Shown: positions 40,739 to 50,273, counted from the stretch's first letter. The stretch: DNA of 64,000 nucleotides from Sphingobium herbicidovorans (GCF_002080435.1 NZ_CP020538.1:2537501-2601500); one strand, 5' to 3'. Notes: a model not told the origin generated them from the letters alone. Translations and numbers: made by a program.

Positions 40739-41668
40739 ATGAAGACTCTGGTATGGGTTGAACATGAGGGCGGCGCCGTCAAGGACGCGACCCTTTCCGC
40801 CGTCACCGCTGCTGCGAAGCTGGGTGAAGTGCATCTGCTGGTCGCTGGCGCTGGCGTCGGCGGCGTTGGTGAAGCTGCTGCCAAGATCGCTGGCGTGGGC
40901 AAGGTCCATGTCGCCGACGACGCGGCCTTTGGCCATGCGCTCGCTGAAAATGTCGCGCCGCTGATCGCCGATCTGATGGGTAGCCATGACGCCTTCGTCG
41001 CGCCTGCCACCAGCAACGGCAAGAATATCGCGCCGCGCGTCGCGGCTCTGCTGGACGTGATGCAGATCAGTGACATATTGTCGGTGGAGAGCGAAGACAC
41101 CTTCACGCGTCCCATCTATGCGGGCAACGCCATCGCGACCGTCAAGTCGAAGGACGCGAAGAAGGTCATCACCGTACGCGGCACCGCTTTTGAAAAGGCG
41201 GAGCGTGAGGGCGGTTCGGGCGCGGTGGAAGCCGTGTCGTCGACCGGCGACAAGGGTCTGTCGAGCTTCGTCGGCGCTGAGATCGCCAAGCAGGAGCGTC
41301 CGGAACTGACCTCTGCGAAGGTGATCGTGTCGGGCGGCCGTGCGCTGAAGGATGGCGAGACGTTCGAGCAGGTGATCTTCCCGCTGGCCGACAAGCTGGG
41401 CGCGGCGGTTGGCGCGTCGCGCGCTGCCGTTGACGCGGGTTACGTGCCCAATGACTATCAGGTCGGCCAGACGGGCAAGATCGTTGCGCCGGAAGTCTAT
41501 ATCGCGGTCGGCATTTCCGGCGCGATCCAGCATCTGGCGGGGATGAAGGACAGCAAGACCATCGTCGCCATCAACAAGGATGAGGATGCGCCGATTTTCC
41601 AGGTCGCGGACATCGGCCTGGTGGGCGACCTGTTCAAGGTCGTGCCGGAATTGACGAGCAAGCTGTAA
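40739..41668 (+). CDS. etfA: electron transfer flavoprotein subunit alpha
   Basis: A 309-aa ETF alpha subunit. The N-terminal domain has [25 protein letters not shown]; the C-terminal FAD domain has [109 protein letters not shown]-contacting segments are intact and the length is normal. It is cotranscribed with etfB across the REP-like repeat. Confidence 0.97.
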   Translation: MKTLVWVEHEGGAVKDATLSAVTAAAKLGEVHLLVAGAGVGGVGEAAAKIAGVGKVHVADDAAFGHALAENVAPLIADLMGSHDAFVAPATSNGKNIAPRVAALLDVMQISDILSVESEDTFTRPIYAGNAIATVKSKDAKKVITVRGTAFEKAEREGGSGAVEAVSSTGDKGLSSFVGAEIAKQERPELTSAKVIVSGGRALKDGETFEQVIFPLADKLGAAVGASRAAVDAGYVPNDYQVGQTGKIVAPEVYIAVGISGAIQHLAGMKDSKTIVAINKDEDAPIFQVADIGLVGDLFKVVPELTSKL

Positions 41669-41765
41669 GGGATTTTAGCTCCGTTCGAGCCGGGCTGGTC
41701 GATGGCCGCATGGGCCATGGGTAAGGCTGGGGCGAACGGCGTGGGAATACATAGTTTGCAGAAAG

Positions 41766-41793
41766 AGGGCGCGGCCGTTGGTCGCGCCCTTTT
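41766..41793 (+). terminator. intrinsic terminator of the etf operon
   Basis: AGGGCGCG pairs perfectly with CGCGCCCT around a 9-nt loop and is followed by TTT-C-TT. It lies about 100 bp after etfA and just before the convergent lipoprotein gene's stop, so it may serve both directions. Confidence 0.75.
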
Positions 41794-41798
41794 CATTG

Positions 41799-42146
41799 TC
41801 ATTCGCAGCGTATGTCATTGCGATCGATGGCGCGGCCCGCCAGCGCGCCGCCGCCTGCGCCCAAAATGGTGCCGAGCGTTTTCGAGCCGCCCGGTGCGAT
41901 GATGTTGCCCAGGACGCCGCCCGCGATCGCGCCGACAATCGTGCCGGTGGTGCCATCGTCGCGCTTGCAATAATAGCGGCCGTCGGCGTCGCGATAGATA
42001 TAATCATTTTCGCCAATCGGGCGGCCTGAATAATAGGGGCCGGGGCCGGACGGACGATCATAGCCGTAGCGGTCGCCATAGCGGTCCGACGTACAGGCGG
42101 CGAGCGGCAGCGCCAGCAGCGCGGCAGCGATAAGGGGGGTGCGCAT
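41799..42146 (-). CDS. glycine-zipper 2TM-type lipoprotein
   Basis: A 115-aa envelope protein. The signal peptide ends in a lipobox ([10 protein letters not shown], Cys18). A Tyr/Gly/Pro-rich linker is followed by [52 protein letters not shown], a glycine-zipper hairpin (GxxxG repeats) as in SlyB/Rickettsia 17-kDa antigen-like proteins. It is placed convergently to etfA. Confidence 0.85.
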   Translation of the reverse strand: MRTPLIAAALLALPLAACTSDRYGDRYGYDRPSGPGPYYSGRPIGENDYIYRDADGRYYCKRDDGTTGTIVGAIAGGVLGNIIAPGGSKTLGTILGAGGGALAGRAIDRNDIRCE

Positions 42147-42361
42147 TCATCTCTCTCCTCATTTTATCCCGCTCTGGCGACAACCCCTGACAGGGCAGGA
42201 AGTTGCGTGACCGGAACGGTTAGCGGAGAGGCGGGAGAATGGTGGAAAATAGTCCGCCCGCCACAACGCCGCGAAAGGGGGGGAAACGCGGAGCCGGGCG
42301 GGCGTTGCCAGCGGCCAGAGGGATTAGCCGCCGGAACTGGAATTTTTAAACGATCGGCCGG

Positions 42362-42601
42362 TCAGCTGGCGAGTGGCGACGTCGATGCCGAGGGGGTGTG
42401 ACGCGGCGCGCTGGGCGTGACCGAAGGTGAAAGGTCGCTGCTGCCAAGCGTGCTGGCGTTGCCCGTCCGATGGGACAGGTCATCGCGCGCCTGATTATAG
42501 CGGGAGACAAGGTCTTCCTTGAACTCGGTCAGCTTGCCTTCGTCATACAGCTTCTTGCCGACATAGCCGGCGATGGCGCCGAAAATCAGAGTACGGATCA
42601 T
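42362..42601 (-). CDS. 79-aa YtxH-like small membrane-associated protein
   Basis: MIRTLIFGAIAGYVGKKLYDEGKLTEFKEDLVSRYNQARDDLSHRTGN… has a short N-terminal hydrophobic helix, an amphipathic stretch and a disordered Ser/Thr/Pro tail. ATG 42601 has AAGGAG 9 nt upstream. A GGAAC-N16-GGTT element lies 46 bp upstream, so it is likely part of the EcfG general stress regulon. Function unknown. The 215 bp on its 3' side (42147-42361) hold no gene. Confidence 0.7.
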   Translation of the reverse strand: MIRTLIFGAIAGYVGKKLYDEGKLTEFKEDLVSRYNQARDDLSHRTGNASTLGSSDLSPSVTPSAPRHTPSASTSPLAS

Positions 42602-42646
42602 TTTGTCTCGCTCCTTGCGATTGGACTTGCCAGGATTTGCAAGGAT

Positions 42647-42671
42647 AACCGGCAGAGCGGCGTTGGGTTCC
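42647..42671 (-). promoter_or_regulatory. EcfG-type stress promoter (near consensus)
   Basis: On the minus strand GGAAC (42671-42667), 16 nt, then GGTT (42650-42647). The alphaproteobacterial EcfG consensus is GGAAC-N16/17-CGTT; one base of the -10 deviates. It points to the 79-aa gene. Confidence 0.6.
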
Positions 42672-42733
42672 GGACCCATTCGGGTAATCGACAGGGCGAG
42701 GACAGGAGGCGATGGGAAGTCGCGTCCGCGCGG

Positions 42734-42928
42734 TCAGACCTGCTCTGCGGCCTTTGCCGTGGCGGCTTCGCGGCGGGCGCGATTGGTGTCGGCGATATCC
42801 TGACGCTGGGCCATGGCGAGGAAGGCTGCTTCCGACCGCAGGCAGCGATAGCGGACATTGTCCAGGGTCGCGGCGTCGGCGTCGCGACGGGCCTGGGCGG
42901 CGAGGCCGTGATAGTCGGGATGGGACAT
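42734..42928 (-). CDS. 64-aa conserved hypothetical protein
   Basis: MSHPDYHGLAAQARRDADAATLDNVRYRCLRSEAAFLAMAQRQDIADTNRARREAATAKAAEQV: helical, hydrophilic, a typical small alphaproteobacterial cytosolic protein. AAGGGAG lies 9 nt before ATG. No function known. Confidence 0.65.
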   Translation of the reverse strand: MSHPDYHGLAAQARRDADAATLDNVRYRCLRSEAAFLAMAQRQDIADTNRARREAATAKAAEQV

Positions 42929-43010
42929 GGGCTTTGCTCCCTTGCTGAAAAACGGATGCCGCCGGGAGGCAGGCCGGGCGCCGCATCATGCAGCGTCCGG
43001 CCCGATCGAA

Positions 43011-43223
43011 TTATTGCGCGTGCGCGATATTCACGGCAGCCATCTTGCCGCGACCGTCCTGCTCCAGATCATAGGAGACGCGGTCCTTTTCGCGCAGCGT
43101 GGCCAGGCCAGCGCGCTCAACGGCGGTGATGTGGACGAATGCGTCCGGGCTGCCGTCATCGGGAGCGATGAAGCCATAGCCCTTGTCGGCGTTGAAAAAT
43201 TTGACGGTTCCGACGATGCTCAT
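43011..43223 (-). CDS. CspA-family cold-shock protein
   Basis: A 70-aa single cold-shock domain: MSIVGTVKFFNADKGYGFIAPDDGSPDAFVHITAVERAGLATLREKDRVSYDLEQDGRGKMAAVNI. RNP1 (KGYGFI) and RNP2 (AFVHI) are intact. It binds single-stranded RNA as a chaperone and is probably cold- or growth-phase regulated through its long leader. The member of the family (CspA to CspE) cannot be told. Confidence 0.93.
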   Translation of the reverse strand: MSIVGTVKFFNADKGYGFIAPDDGSPDAFVHITAVERAGLATLREKDRVSYDLEQDGRGKMAAVNIAHAQ

Positions 43224-43412
43224 GGGTATTTCCTTCTTCGTGCGGCGCGTCCCGTGTGGACGGGCCTTGCGCTAGAGGGGCAGGGAAAGAAGGAAGTTTG
43301 GTGCCGCAAAGCGCCGAAAGACCGTCGATTTGCGACTGTAGCAGGGGCTGTATAGGGCAAGGGGCGCGCAATAGCAAATCGGACGGGAAAGGGGATCGCG
43401 TGCGCGAGCCTG

Positions 43413-44411
43413 TCAGCCCACCTCCGTCAGCGCCGCGAAGCCGAAAAAGGCGTCGCGGGCGCGGGCGGCGGCGGCTTCATAGGGGCGGCGCTGCGCTTCC
43501 TCCAGCAGGCTGAGAGCTTCGCTTTCCTGTGGAGTGAGGTCGCGCTCATAGGCGTCAATGTCGTAGATGTCGCCGCTCTCTTCACCGTCGAAGCCGGGTG
43601 GGGCGGGATAGTCGGTGCGCCAGGCTTCGCGCTCCTCATCCCACCATGCGCCGCGCAGGCGGGCGGCGGCTTCATCGGGCGGAAGGGTGGCGCGATCGAC
43701 GATTGGAGGGCGAAGTTCACACCGTTCATGGGAGGGGTGGGGATCGGCCCTTTTGCTGTCCTGCAACGCCATGCGCGCGGCGATGAAGAGGGCGGCGGAG
43801 GCTCCGGGAGAGAGGGCGGTGGCGGTGGCTTCGATGCGGTCGGGGAGGGCGGGATCGAGCGCGGCGAGATCGGCCAGGGCGGCTTCGTCCATATCGGGTG
43901 CGTCGGGGTGCGCGGGGGCGGGGCCGGGCTGGTCCGCCTGATCCGCTATCCGGTCTTCCGGGCAGATGAGGTCGAGAAAGGCGGCGAAATCCTGCGCGAC
44001 GACGCGGGCGAGCGCGGCGTCGGAGCCTTCCGGTGGGTTGTCGGCCATACGGTCGAGGCGGGAGAGCATCGACATGGCGAGGCGGTTGTCGTGGCGGCGG
44101 CGGGTGATGGTGTCTTCGTCCTTGTGGATCACTTCCTCATGGCCGGTTAGGGCGCGGGCGAGCAGTTCGTCGGCGAGGCGCGCGCGGGCGATGAGGATGG
44201 CCGCGTCCCAGCCAAGGCGAAAGGCCGCGCCGTCGCGGCGGATGCGCAGGGCATAGGCGGCGCGGGTGCTGATCTGCGCGGCGTCGCAGGCGGAGCGGAT
44301 GATGCCGGTGGCGGCGAGGGTTTCAAGGAAGTGCCGCTGCCGCGCGGGGCTCCAGCCGTCGGCGCGGACTTGATCGGCGGCCGTGGGGAGGGAGGAGAAG
44401 TGGTAGGACAT
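43413..44411 (-). CDS. hypothetical protein with N-terminal HTH
   Basis: A 332-aa protein. Residues 15-85 look like a helix-turn-helix (WSPARQRHFLETLAATGIIRSACDAAQISTRAAYALRIRRDGAAFRLGWDAAI), similar to sphingomonad HTH-type proteins of unknown role. The middle is Ala/Asp/Pro-rich and the C terminus (AAARLRGAWWDEEREAWRTDYPAPPGFDGEESGDI) is acidic. It is a cytosolic, possibly DNA-binding protein. Confidence 0.72.
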   Translation of the reverse strand: MSYHFSSLPTAADQVRADGWSPARQRHFLETLAATGIIRSACDAAQISTRAAYALRIRRDGAAFRLGWDAAILIARARLADELLARALTGHEEVIHKDEDTITRRRHDNRLAMSMLSRLDRMADNPPEGSDAALARVVAQDFAAFLDLICPEDRIADQADQPGPAPAHPDAPDMDEAALADLAALDPALPDRIEATATALSPGASAALFIAARMALQDSKRADPHPSHERCELRPPIVDRATLPPDEAAARLRGAWWDEEREAWRTDYPAPPGFDGEESGDIYDIDAYERDLTPQESEALSLLEEAQRRPYEAAAARARDAFFGFAALTEVG

Positions 44412-44501
44412 GGCAAAGCTCCTTTTTATGGGAGGGTTTGCCCGGGAGGGTATAACAGGTGAGGGGTTGTAGGACAGAACAAAATGGGAACGGCGGTGGC
44501 G

Positions 44502-44777
44502 TCAGGGATATTGTTGCCGGGTGTGTTTGACGGTCAATATTTCTATGACGTCGGCTCCGACGCGGTAGACGAGCATGTAATTGGGGGTGACGAGGGCTTC
44601 CCGCGTCTCGGGGACACGACCGGCGCGATACATGTAGGGATGATCGGCCAAGCGAGTGGCGGTATATTCCAGCAGTTCTGCAAGGCGAGCGGCAGCGGCG
44701 GGATTGCGATCAGAGATATAGTCGATGATGCGCCGCGCATCCTCGCGCGCGATCGGGCGCCAAATAACGTGCGGCAT
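44502..44777 (-). CDS. ParE/RelE-family toxin
   Basis: A 91-aa type II toxin: VIWRPIAREDARRIIDYISDRNPAAAARLAELLEYTATRLADHPYMYRAGRVPETREALVTPNYMLVYRVGADVIEILTVKHTRQQYP, the classical helix-beta ParE/RelE fold (start, GRVP-x-TRE, YxLVYRV, I-x-ILxVxHxRQ). It is translated after its antitoxin with a TGATG overlap. Whether it acts on gyrase (ParE) or ribosomes (RelE) cannot be told. Confidence 0.9.
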   Translation of the reverse strand: MPHVIWRPIAREDARRIIDYISDRNPAAAARLAELLEYTATRLADHPYMYRAGRVPETREALVTPNYMLVYRVGADVIEILTVKHTRQQYP

Positions 44778-44959
44778 CAGACGTGCTTGGCTTTCTTCGC
44801 CTCAATGATCGCGCGCAGTTCCGCCATGACCTGATCGTGCGGGATGCCGGGCCGGGGATCGGCCAAGGACGCCTCCACCTGTGCGCGAAACCAGGCGTCA
44901 TAAGCCTCGGCTTCCTCGGTCGTCGCGAACTCGGACTCGATGGGGGTGAGTTTGGTCAT
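44777..44959 (-). CDS. antitoxin of the ParE/RelE-type pair
   Basis: A 60-aa protein, MTKLTPIESEFATTEEAEAYDAWFRAQVEASLADPRPGIPHDQVMAELRAIIEAKKAKHV. DPRPGIPHDQVMAELRAIIE is the C-terminal helix typical of RelB/ParD-type antitoxins coupled with ParE/RelE toxins. It neutralises the toxin and should repress the operon. It is directly upstream of the toxin and overlaps it. Confidence 0.83.
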   Translation of the reverse strand: MTKLTPIESEFATTEEAEAYDAWFRAQVEASLADPRPGIPHDQVMAELRAIIEAKKAKHV

Positions 44960-45155
44960 CGAGAGAATATATCAATCACGCCCCATCAAACCAAGTTGAT
45001 TAAGGTTTGGGACTGTTTGCCAGATGCAGTGCCTTGTCGATAGAGTCCAGATATGAGAGGGCGCTGAGCGTTGGACAAATAGCGTAGTGCCTCGCAATTG
45101 CTGGACTTAGTGCTGTACGTTTCATGGAAGACGCCGTCGCGGCGAAGGGGGAAAA

Positions 45156-46595
45156 ATGGCCATTTTGGATGAAGTCGCTGCATGGAAGCTGGAGGCCGCA
45201 GACGAGGATTCAAAGCGATATTTCTACCACATTGGCGAGGTTCGTGATCTTGAGAATGGTAGCAAATCTTATGTAATAGGACGAAAAGGAACTGGCAAAA
45301 CCGCAATATGTAAATACTTTGAAACTACAGAGGACTATAATAGGTTTTGTATAAAGCTGTCATTTAAGGAATTTCCCTTCAACCTGCTATATGGATTGGA
45401 GGACAAGGATTATACTCGTCCCAGCCAATATATTTCTCTCTGGAAATATTTCATATATAATTCAATTCTGAAAATGATGGCCACGAATGCTGCCGTTGAT
45501 AGCTCTACTCGAGGGCGCCTGTCAGCTATCTATCCTACTGACTCCTTTGACTATATGTCTTCTGTGATCCAGAAATGGACAAAAAAATCTATGGGACTGG
45601 CGATTTTGGGCGTGTCTGGTCAATCAGCTACAGATCGACAAATTCAAAAGCTCGAAGATATCTGGCAGGAACTTATTCCTGCAATGGAAAAAATAATAAC
45701 AGATCATGTTGATGGTTCGAAATACTACGTCGTATTTGATGAGCTAGATGAGGACTACCGAAATTACTGGGAGGAAGATTCTAGAAGCAAATATATATCA
45801 TTGGTAACAAGCCTATTTAAGGCAGTTTCTAACGTAAAAAGAGTTTTTTCAGAGCGGAATATTGGTATCCACCCAATAGTTTTTCTGCGAGATGATATCT
45901 ACGAGCTTTTATCTGATCCTGATAAAAATAAGTGGGAAGACCAAAAAATCTCTCTTAATTGGAAAAGGGAGAAAATTAAGCATATGCTTGGGTTTAGAAT
46001 ATCAAGGTCATTTGATGAGCATTCTGACTATTTCAATTTTGACATTATGTTTCCTAGAATTTTACAACATAAAACCGTTAATTTAAACAGCAATAGGATC
46101 GTTAATGTATTTGACTTCATTTATGAATTAACTCACTCGCGGCCGAGAGATTTTGTCAGATTTCTGCGAGATTGTGCGAAGTCATCGATCGAACAGGGTC
46201 ACAAGCTTATAACCAGTGACACCGTGAGGGGCATTGACAGCGAATACTCCAATCATTTGCGTCAAGAATTGATTAACGAGGTGAGTGGAGTTATTCCTGA
46301 CATAAATAACATTTTGTCAGTAATAGGCGCTACTCACAATCAGAGATTCTCACCCGATAAGTTTATAGAACTAATAGAGAACTACGCTAAAAGTAACGAC
46401 TGTGATAATTACACCAAGAATTTGGGTCCATTATACATCGCAAAAATTCTATTTCATTTCAGCATAATTGGTAATGCTCCCAGATCCTCAGGAAACAGGC
46501 CGGTTTATAAGTTTCAAAGGGAATATCTCACCCTGAACAATAACGAGCCGATCGTTGTGCATAGAGGGTTGTTGAGGACGTTAGGGCTGCAATGA
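45156..46595 (+). CDS. AT-rich P-loop ATPase (Sll1717-type), probable acquired defence-like gene
   Basis: A 479-aa protein with Walker A YVIGRKGTGKTAICKYF (residues 39-55) and Walker B YYVVFDELDEDY (about 189-200). A sensor-like RVFSERNIGIHPIVFLRDDIYELL follows, with LTHSRPRDFVRFLRDC and a C-terminal helical region. The layout resembles the 'P-loop ATPase, Sll1717 family', relatives of STAND/AAA ATPases common in genomic islands. Base composition is far more AT-rich than all neighbours. AAGGGGG lies 5 nt before ATG. It has no partner gene of matching composition. A defence or stress role is inference only. Confidence 0.8.
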   Translation: MAILDEVAAWKLEAADEDSKRYFYHIGEVRDLENGSKSYVIGRKGTGKTAICKYFETTEDYNRFCIKLSFKEFPFNLLYGLEDKDYTRPSQYISLWKYFIYNSILKMMATNAAVDSSTRGRLSAIYPTDSFDYMSSVIQKWTKKSMGLAILGVSGQSATDRQIQKLEDIWQELIPAMEKIITDHVDGSKYYVVFDELDEDYRNYWEEDSRSKYISLVTSLFKAVSNVKRVFSERNIGIHPIVFLRDDIYELLSDPDKNKWEDQKISLNWKREKIKHMLGFRISRSFDEHSDYFNFDIMFPRILQHKTVNLNSNRIVNVFDFIYELTHSRPRDFVRFLRDCAKSSIEQGHKLITSDTVRGIDSEYSNHLRQELINEVSGVIPDINNILSVIGATHNQRFSPDKFIELIENYAKSNDCDNYTKNLGPLYIAKILFHFSIIGNAPRSSGNRPVYKFQREYLTLNNNEPIVVHRGLLRTLGLQ

Positions 46596-46620
46596 TATAA
46601 GAAGGAGGCTTCGCTGCGGA

Positions 46621-49613
46621 TCACTCCGCCGCAACCGCCTCCATCCCCAACAACGGCGCCAAATAGCGCCCGGTAAAGCTCCGGGCGTTCTTCGCTACCT
46701 TCTCCGGCGTGCCTTCGGCGACGACTTCGCCGCCTTTGACCCCGCCTTCCGGCCCCATGTCGATGATCCAGTCGGCGGTCTTGATGACGTCGAGATTGTG
46801 TTCGATCACGACGACGCTGTTGCCCTGTTCGACCAGGGCGTGGAGGACTTCGAGGAGTTTGCGGACGTCTTCGAAGTGGAGGCCGGTGGTGGGCTCGTCC
46901 AATATGTAGAGGGTCTGGCCGGTGGCGCGGCGGGAGAGTTCCTTGGCGAGCTTGACGCGCTGGGCTTCGCCGCCGGACAGGGTGGTGGCCTGCTGGCCGA
47001 CCTTGATATAGCCGAGGCCGACTTCGGCGAGCATCGCCATCTTGTCGCGGATGGGGGGGACGGCCTTGAAGAATTCCACCGCGTCCTCGACGGTCATGTC
47101 GAGCACGTCGGCGATGCTGTGGCCCTTGAACTTCACCTCCAGCGTTTCGCGATTGTAGCGCGCGCCGTGGCAGACGTCGCAGGTGACATAGACGTCGGGG
47201 AGGAAGTGCATTTCGATCTTGAGCAGGCCGTCGCCGGTGCAGGCTTCGCAGCGGCCGCCCTTGACGTTGAAGCTGAAGCGGCCGGGCTTGTAGCCGCGCG
47301 CCTGCGCTTCGGGGAGGCCTGCGAACCAGTCGCGGATGTTGGTGAAGGCTCCCGTGTAGGTGGCCGGGTTGGAGCGGGGGGTGCGGCCGATGGGCGACTG
47401 GTCGATGTCGATCACCTTGTCGCAATGTTCGAGGCCGGTGATCTTGTCATGCGGCCCGGCGACGATGCGCGCGCCGTTCAGGGTGCGGGCGGACGCGGCG
47501 TAGAGGGTGTCGATGGTGAAGCTGGACTTGCCCGATCCCGATACGCCGGTGATGCAGGTGAAGGTGCCGAGCGGGATGCTGGCGGTGACGTTCTGCAGAT
47601 TGTTGGCGCGGGCGTTGTGGACGGTGAGCTTCTTGCCATTGCCCTTGCGGCGCTTTGTGGGGACTTCGATGCGGCGGGTGCCGTTCAAATAGTCCGCGGT
47701 CAGGCTGTCGCGGTGGGCGAGCAGTTCGTTGAGGGTGCCCTGCGCGACGATGGTGCCGCCGTGGACGCCTGCGCCCGGTCCCATGTCCACGATATAGTCG
47801 GCCATGCGGATCGCGTCCTCGTCATGCTCCACGACGATGACGGTGTTGCCGAGGTCGCGCAGGCGCTTCAAGGTGACGAGCAGGCGGTCATTGTCGCGCT
47901 GGTGCAGGCCGATGCTGGGTTCGTCGAGGACGTAGAGGACGCCCGACAGGCCGCTGCCGATCTGCGACGCGAGGCGGATGCGCTGGGACTCGCCGCCTGA
48001 CAGGGTGCCGCTGGTGCGGTCGAGGTTCAGATAGTCAAGGCCGACATTGTTGAGGAAGCCGAGGCGCTCGACAATTTCCTTGAGGATGGCCTTGGCGATC
48101 TGGTTCTGTTGGTCGGTGAGCTGGGCGGGGAGGGTGGAGAAGAAGCCGAGCGCGTCCACCACCGAGCGGCGGGTGGACATGGAGATGTCCTCGCCAGCGA
48201 TCTTGACGGCGCGGGCTTCGGGTTTGAGGCGCGCGCCGTGGCAGGTTTCGCACGGCATGGCGGTTTGGTATTTGGACAGCTCCTCGCGCATCCAGGCGGA
48301 GTCGGTCTGGAGCAGGCGGCGGTTCAAGTTGCCGATGACGCCTTCGAAGGCTTTCTTGACCTCGTAGCTTTTCTTGCCGTCCTGGAAGCGGAGGGTGACG
48401 GGCTTGCCCCCGGTGCCGTGGAGGATGATGAGCTTAACCTCCGGCGGCAAGTCGATCCACGGGGTTTCGAGGTTGAAGCCGAACTCCTTGGCGAGGGAGC
48501 CGAGGACTTGCATGTAGTAGGGGCTGGGCGGGTTGGACTTGGCCCAGGGGACGATCGCGCCCTTTTTGAGCGTCAGATGCTCGTTGGGGACGACGAGTTC
48601 GGGGTCGAACTCCTGCCGCTCGCCAAGGCCGTCGCATGCCGGGCACGCGCCTTGCGGGGCGTTGAAGGAGAAGAGGCGGGGTTCGATCTCTGGAATGGTG
48701 AAGCCGCTGACGGGGCAGGCGAATTTTTCGCTGAACACGATGCGGTTGGCGGGGATGCCGGCGTTTTTCATGCCGCTCTTGGCCCTCTCCGGTTGGGAAA
48801 GGGCGGTGGCGTCGTCGGGGGTGGAGAGGGTGTCCCCCCTCTCCCCGGCCATCCCCCCGAGGGGGAGGGAGTCTGTAGTGCTTCAATTGTGGTGTCGGCG
48901 AGGTCGACATAGGCGAGGCCATCCGCCAGCTTCAGCGCCTGTTCGAAACTGTCGGCGAGGCGGGTGGACATGTCGGGGTCCACGGCGAGGCGGTCGACGA
49001 CGACTTCGATGTCATGCTTGTATTTCTTGTCGAGGGCGGGGGCTTCCTCGATCAGGTACATTTCGCCATCAATGCGGACGCGGGTGTAGCCCGCCTTCTG
49101 CCATTCCAGCAGTTCCTTCTTATACTCGCCCTTGCGGCCGCGCACGACGGGGGCGAGGAGGTAGAAGCGCGTGCCCTGCGGAAGCTGCATCACGCGGTCG
49201 ACCATCTGGCTGACGGTCTGGGCGCTGATCGGCTCCCCGGTGGCGGGGGAATAGGGGACGCCGACGCGCGCCCAGAGCAGGCGCATATAGTCGTAGATCT
49301 CGGTGACGGTGGCGACGGTGGAGCGCGGGTTGCGGCTGGTCGTCTTCTGCTCGATGGAGATGGCGGGGGACAGGCCGTCGATATGCTCGACGTCCGGCTT
49401 CTGCATCATCTCAAGGAACTGGCGGGCGTAGGCGGAGAGGGACTCCACATAGCGGCGCTGACCCTCGGCATAGATGGTGTCGAAGGCGAGGGAGGATTTG
49501 CCCGACCCGGAAAGGCCGGTAATGACGATCAGGCTGTCGCGGGGCAGATCGACGTCCACGCCCTTGAGGTTGTGCTCACGCGCGCCGCGCACGGAAATGG
49601 TGGTCAGACTCAT
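46621..49613 (-). pseudogene. uvrA: uvrA (excinuclease ABC subunit A) split into two frames
   Basis: The N-terminal part (from ATG 49613, [57 protein letters not shown]) has Walker A and continues to [10 protein letters not shown], then enters a Pro/Gly-rich run and stops at 48768. The C-terminal part resumes in another frame ([27 protein letters not shown]…[10 protein letters not shown]) with the zinc-finger Cys residues, [26 protein letters not shown] and the second ATPase [10 protein letters not shown]…[15 protein letters not shown]. Between them lies the palindromic insertion at 48781-48876. Either the gene is inactive, or one base in a G/C run is misread and the protein carries about 32 extra residues. 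Confidence 0.85.
48781..48876. repeat. GC-rich palindromic insertion in uvrA
   Basis: About 96 bp rich in CTCCC/GGGAG with CCCTCTCC (48783-48790) pairing GGAGAGGG (48833-48840), and a second C6/G5 dyad (48852-48868). The surrounding UvrA codons fit the family on both sides, so this block is foreign to the gene. The segment between codon GAA (48884-48882) and AAG (48780-48778) is 101 nt, not a multiple of three. Confidence 0.65.
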
Positions 49614-49737
49614 GAGGGCGTGTTGTTCCAGATTTGTTCTTTGGGGGCAAGCGTGTCGCGCGGATATGGGCGCGCGCATCGCGGCCCGCAAGCGGGCGGG
49701 GGTGTCGAATAGTCAAGCACTGTTAACCGAATGAGCC

Positions 49738-49853
49738 TATAGTGTGACGGAAACGCTGCATCGGCGGCGTCAGATGTTCAAGAGATCCCGGAGAGCCCGA
49801 CAGCATCCTGGATACGCCCCCGGCCATCCCTTGCGCCGGGGGCGTTCTTGTTT
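49738..49853 (+). ncRNA. candidate small RNA with strong terminator
   Basis: TATAGT (49738-49743) could be a -10 box, and an 11-bp perfect hairpin ACGCCCCCGGC/GCCGGGGGCGT (49814-49845) followed by TCTTGTTT ends the segment. No open frame starts between them, and the nearest plus-strand gene begins downstream at 49945, so a terminator here implies a short transcript. The -35 region is weak. The block lies in the 331-bp gap between uvrA and the next gene. Confidence 0.35.
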
Positions 49854-49874
49854 CCGTGCCGAAACCATGACTGC

Positions 49875-49900
49875 GGAACCGCCCATCGACGCTGGCCGTT
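49875..49900 (+). promoter_or_regulatory. EcfG-type general-stress promoter
   Basis: GGAAC (49875-49879), 17 nt, CGTT (49897-49900) matches the alphaproteobacterial EcfG consensus exactly. It lies 44 bp before the start of the 77-aa gene. Confidence 0.72.
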
Positions 49901-49944
49901 GATTGAGGGAGGCGCACCCATATGCCGCGCCGCAGGAGAGCATG

Positions 49945-50178
49945 ATGAGCAACAAGACCGATGTTCGGCCCAACAGCCGCGAAGAAGCGCATGACCATCG
50001 CCCCACCGACGCGCAGGACCATGCCATTACCAATGAGGAAAAGCTGGACGAAGGGCTGATGGACAGCATGGACGCGTCCGATCCGCCATCCGTCACAAAG
50101 CCCGGCGACCATGGCGACCCGGTGCCTTCTTCCGGATTCCATGAGGATGAGGAAGATGAGGACGACGCCAAGCGATAG
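49945..50178 (+). CDS. 77-aa hydrophilic, stress-type protein
   Basis: MSNKTDVRPNSREEAHDHRPTDAQDHAITNEEKLDEGLMDSMDASDPPSVTKPGDHGDPVPSSGFHEDEEDEDDAKR: highly charged, probably disordered, no membrane segment. ATG 49945 (or 49942) follows AGGAG. The EcfG promoter upstream indicates general-stress control. Function unknown. Confidence 0.75.
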   Translation: MSNKTDVRPNSREEAHDHRPTDAQDHAITNEEKLDEGLMDSMDASDPPSVTKPGDHGDPVPSSGFHEDEEDEDDAKR

Positions 50179-50273
50179 ACGGCGCTGATAATGGTGATAT
50201 GATCAGCATTCGAGGCGAGCCGTATCGGCGGATGGCCGGGCGGTTCGCATCACCGGCGAGAGGAGCCTTGTTG

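Noticed and set aside
46798..48000. 400-aa plus-strand open frame
   Set aside because: Antisense to UvrA; low-complexity Ala/Gly/Val/Asp sequence, no ribosome site or domain.
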